From NCBI GenBank assembly GCA_937934595.1, contig CALGZA010000032.1, positions 1-38,200 on the forward strand: a stretch of DNA of 38,200 bases, in the 5' to 3' direction. How positions within the stretch are numbered: position 1 is the stretch's first letter; each line of letters starts with the position of its first letter. Positions 36,629 to 38,200 of this stretch are shown piece after piece. The stretch comes from an uncultured Verrucomicrobiales bacterium (GTDB lineage Bacteria > Verrucomicrobiota > Verrucomicrobiia > Verrucomicrobiales > Akkermansiaceae). Below the pieces are notes generated by a model. That model did no database searches. It was not told the DNA's origin and saw only the letters and a program-made list of their open reading frames with translations. The translations under genes were made by a program, and so were the position numbers.

Positions 36629-37875
36629 AGATAAGCTCCATCACTCACACCATCAAACTAGGAATCAAAAGCCTCCTACTCAGAAAACTACGCTCAGCTC
36701 TAACCATCACAGGCATCATATTTGGCGTATGCTCAGTCATAACTATGCTCGCAGTCGGCGAAGGCGCAGCATTCGAAGCACAAGAACGTATCAAAAACCT
36801 CGGAAGCAACAACATCATCATCGAAAGCATCAAACCACAGAAAAAAACAAACACCACGCAAGAAAACATGCTCGTATACGGACTTAAACGTAAAGACGTA
36901 GAAATCCTTAAAAAAGCTATCCCAAAAATTCAAAACATCACCTCAAAACGATTATTAGATGACAAAATAAGCTCCACTATAGCATCTGAAACAGCACAAA
37001 TAACCGGAACCCAAGCAGACCTCGCAAACATAGAAAACATAACCTTACACAGCGGCAGGTTTATATCAGATCTAGACTACAACCAAAACCATACCGTCTG
37101 TGTCATTAGCAAAAACCTCGCTGACAAACTCTTCGCCTACTCAGACCCCATAAATGCCAGTGTTAAAATAAAAAAAATACATTTCACCGTTATAGGCGTA
37201 ACCACTGATAAAGGAAATACAGACTACAAAGATACAAACCACACTGTTCATATACCTCTTACCACTATGGTATCCCGCTATGGAGATCAAATCTTTAATC
37301 TCACAGCTGGAAGCATGAAATTAGAAAGCATTGAACTACACAAAATCATAATCCAAATGAATACCCCTGATGACGTACTCATATCAGAACCTCAAATCAC
37401 GCACATACTAAACCACCACCATAACAAAAAAGACTTCAAAGTCATCGTCCCACTCCAACTCCTCAGACAAGCCAAAGAAACTCAAAAAATGTTCAGCATC
37501 GTCTTAGGATCTATCGCAGCCATTTCACTCATAGTCGGAGGAATCGGCATCATGAACATCATGCTCGCCACAGTTAGCGAACGAACCAGAGAAATAGGCA
37601 TAAGAAGAGCCCTCGGAGCAAAAAAAAGAGACATCATCTCTCAATTTATGACAGAAGCCGTCCTCCTATCATTAACAGGAGGCATCATAGGCATAATCTT
37701 AGGCATAGCTATGCCACATATCATCTCTAACTTCACTTCAATAAAAGCCATCGTCTCCCCAGCCTCCGTCATATTAGCATTCATCGTCTCCGCTCTAACA
37801 GGCATCATTTTCGGTATCTACCCAGCTGCTAAATCAGCTCAGTTAGACCCCGTAGAAGCTCTAAGAAACGAGTAA
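36625..37875 (+). CDS. MacB-type ABC permease (FtsX family)
   Basis: A 416-residue permease with four membrane helices: one near 20-42, then a large periplasmic domain (about 50-280), then three near 286-312, 340-362 and 372-402. The conserved FtsX stretch GGIGIMNIMLATVSERTREI is intact after helix 2, and the protein ends in the usual LDPVEALRNE. The layout is that of MacB minus its ATPase domain. With the ATPase, the HlyD-type adaptor and the TolC-like channel it makes a full exporter for peptides, antibiotics or lipoproteins. It is the last gene of the operon; no terminator is obvious after 37875. Confidence 0.95.
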   Translation: MKISSITHTIKLGIKSLLLRKLRSALTITGIIFGVCSVITMLAVGEGAAFEAQERIKNLGSNNIIIESIKPQKKTNTTQENMLVYGLKRKDVEILKKAIPKIQNITSKRLLDDKISSTIASETAQITGTQADLANIENITLHSGRFISDLDYNQNHTVCVISKNLADKLFAYSDPINASVKIKKIHFTVIGVTTDKGNTDYKDTNHTVHIPLTTMVSRYGDQIFNLTAGSMKLESIELHKIIIQMNTPDDVLISEPQITHILNHHHNKKDFKVIVPLQLLRQAKETQKMFSIVLGSIAAISLIVGGIGIMNIMLATVSERTREIGIRRALGAKKRDIISQFMTEAVLLSLTGGIIGIILGIAMPHIISNFTSIKAIVSPASVILAFIVSALTGIIFGIYPAAKSAQLDPVEALRNE

Positions 37876-38129
37876 CCCCATAAAAACACCCATAAAATAT
37901 CCGACCCATATGACCAAGACAACTCAACCCAAATAGTTAAACAAATCATACAAATAACAAAGTGCGTATTGTTACTACCATTTGAACCGTTAGAATGGAT
38001 TGATAGCACAACAAGATACCAAGAGTAGCAAGGCAAGAGGAAAGCGAATAGTGGACTATGCAACTGACGAATAATACCACTCTGTAAAACTAAGGAGACA
38101 AGATACGTTTTCTATGATACAGTTTTTTC
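37876..38129. other. Gene-free gap with a change of base composition
   Basis: The first part, to about 37960, is C-rich on the + strand like the rest of the window. From about 37980 G equals or exceeds C. No hairpin terminator and no inverted repeat end can be proven, because the right side of any element lies outside the window. Confidence 0.5.
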
Positions 38130-38200
38130 ATGGGAAGAAAACGTGGTCGTATAGACTTTAAAAATGAAGCCGAGGAAGTAGCTACACGCTTTAAGAGTGA
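38130..38200 (+). CDS. Partial ORF, possible transposase N-terminus
   Basis: From ATG at 38130 (15 bases after an in-frame TGA at 38115) the frame is open for 23 complete codons to the window edge. It reads MGRKRGRIDFKNEAEEVATR then FKS. The start is basic, followed by an amphipathic helix, as seen at the front of helix-turn-helix proteins and some IS transposases. With so few residues the family cannot be named. The change in base composition just upstream supports a recently arrived element. Confidence 0.4.
   Translation, partial: MGRKRGRIDFKNEAEEVATRFKS

Noticed and set aside
37839-38063. Leftward 74-codon frame over the end of the exporter operon
   Set aside because: It overlaps the conserved C-terminus of the MacB-type permease and spans the composition change; it is a shadow frame.

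Overview
The window looks like chromosomal DNA from a member of the Verrucomicrobiota. Four things point there: a PEP-CTERM protein ending VPEP-(hydrophobic)-RRRS; a giant secreted protein joining a DUF1080-like lectin fold, a sorbosone-dehydrogenase-like propeller and several cytochrome c motifs; a MoxR/DUF58/VWA operon with an extra leading membrane gene; and many TPR proteins. This placement is inferred from gene content and no marker gene is present. Almost no gene has a Shine-Dalgarno sequence. The + strand is much richer in C than in G under genes of either direction, which suggests strong replication-strand bias.

Layout. 1-345 is the start of a leftward TPR-like secreted protein that runs off the window. 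558-8590 is a tight rightward operon: coiled-coil membrane protein, MoxR AAA+ ATPase, DUF58 protein, BatA-like VWA protein and a double-VWA protein. 8784-10460 is purE-purK. 10544-13072 is a large secreted TPR protein. 13175-13975 is a PEP-CTERM protein with unlike base composition, followed by a clear terminator. 14406-17274 holds a TMTC-like GT-C/TPR membrane protein and a small TPR protein. 17595-20236 (leftward) is metK-ahcY, with its own terminator, facing a divergent ArsR-methyltransferase regulator of the SahR type at 20299-21216. The 62-bp gap between them carries three TTGATA half-sites. 21238-29522 (leftward) holds the giant cytochrome/propeller protein, a cytochrome P450, its [2Fe-2S] ferredoxin and a secreted YwqK/MORN-type repeat protein.

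30046-37875 (rightward) is the most system-like part: a membrane TPR protein, a TPR-AAA ATPase of the classical (Vps4/katanin/CDC48-like) type, a TolC-like outer-membrane lipoprotein, a HlyD/MacA-like adaptor, a MacB-type ATPase and a MacB-type permease. The last four would form a complete tripartite ABC exporter. The first two look like a membrane-linked remodelling or quality-control machine next to it. The window ends in a partial ORF at 38130, possibly the start of an IS transposase, where base composition also changes.

How they work together. metK and ahcY run the methylation cycle (SAM made, SAH removed), and the divergent regulator probably senses SAH or SAM. The MoxR operon probably acts in metal-dependent assembly or chaperoning at the envelope. 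P450 plus ferredoxin form an electron-transfer pair that lacks a reductase in this window.
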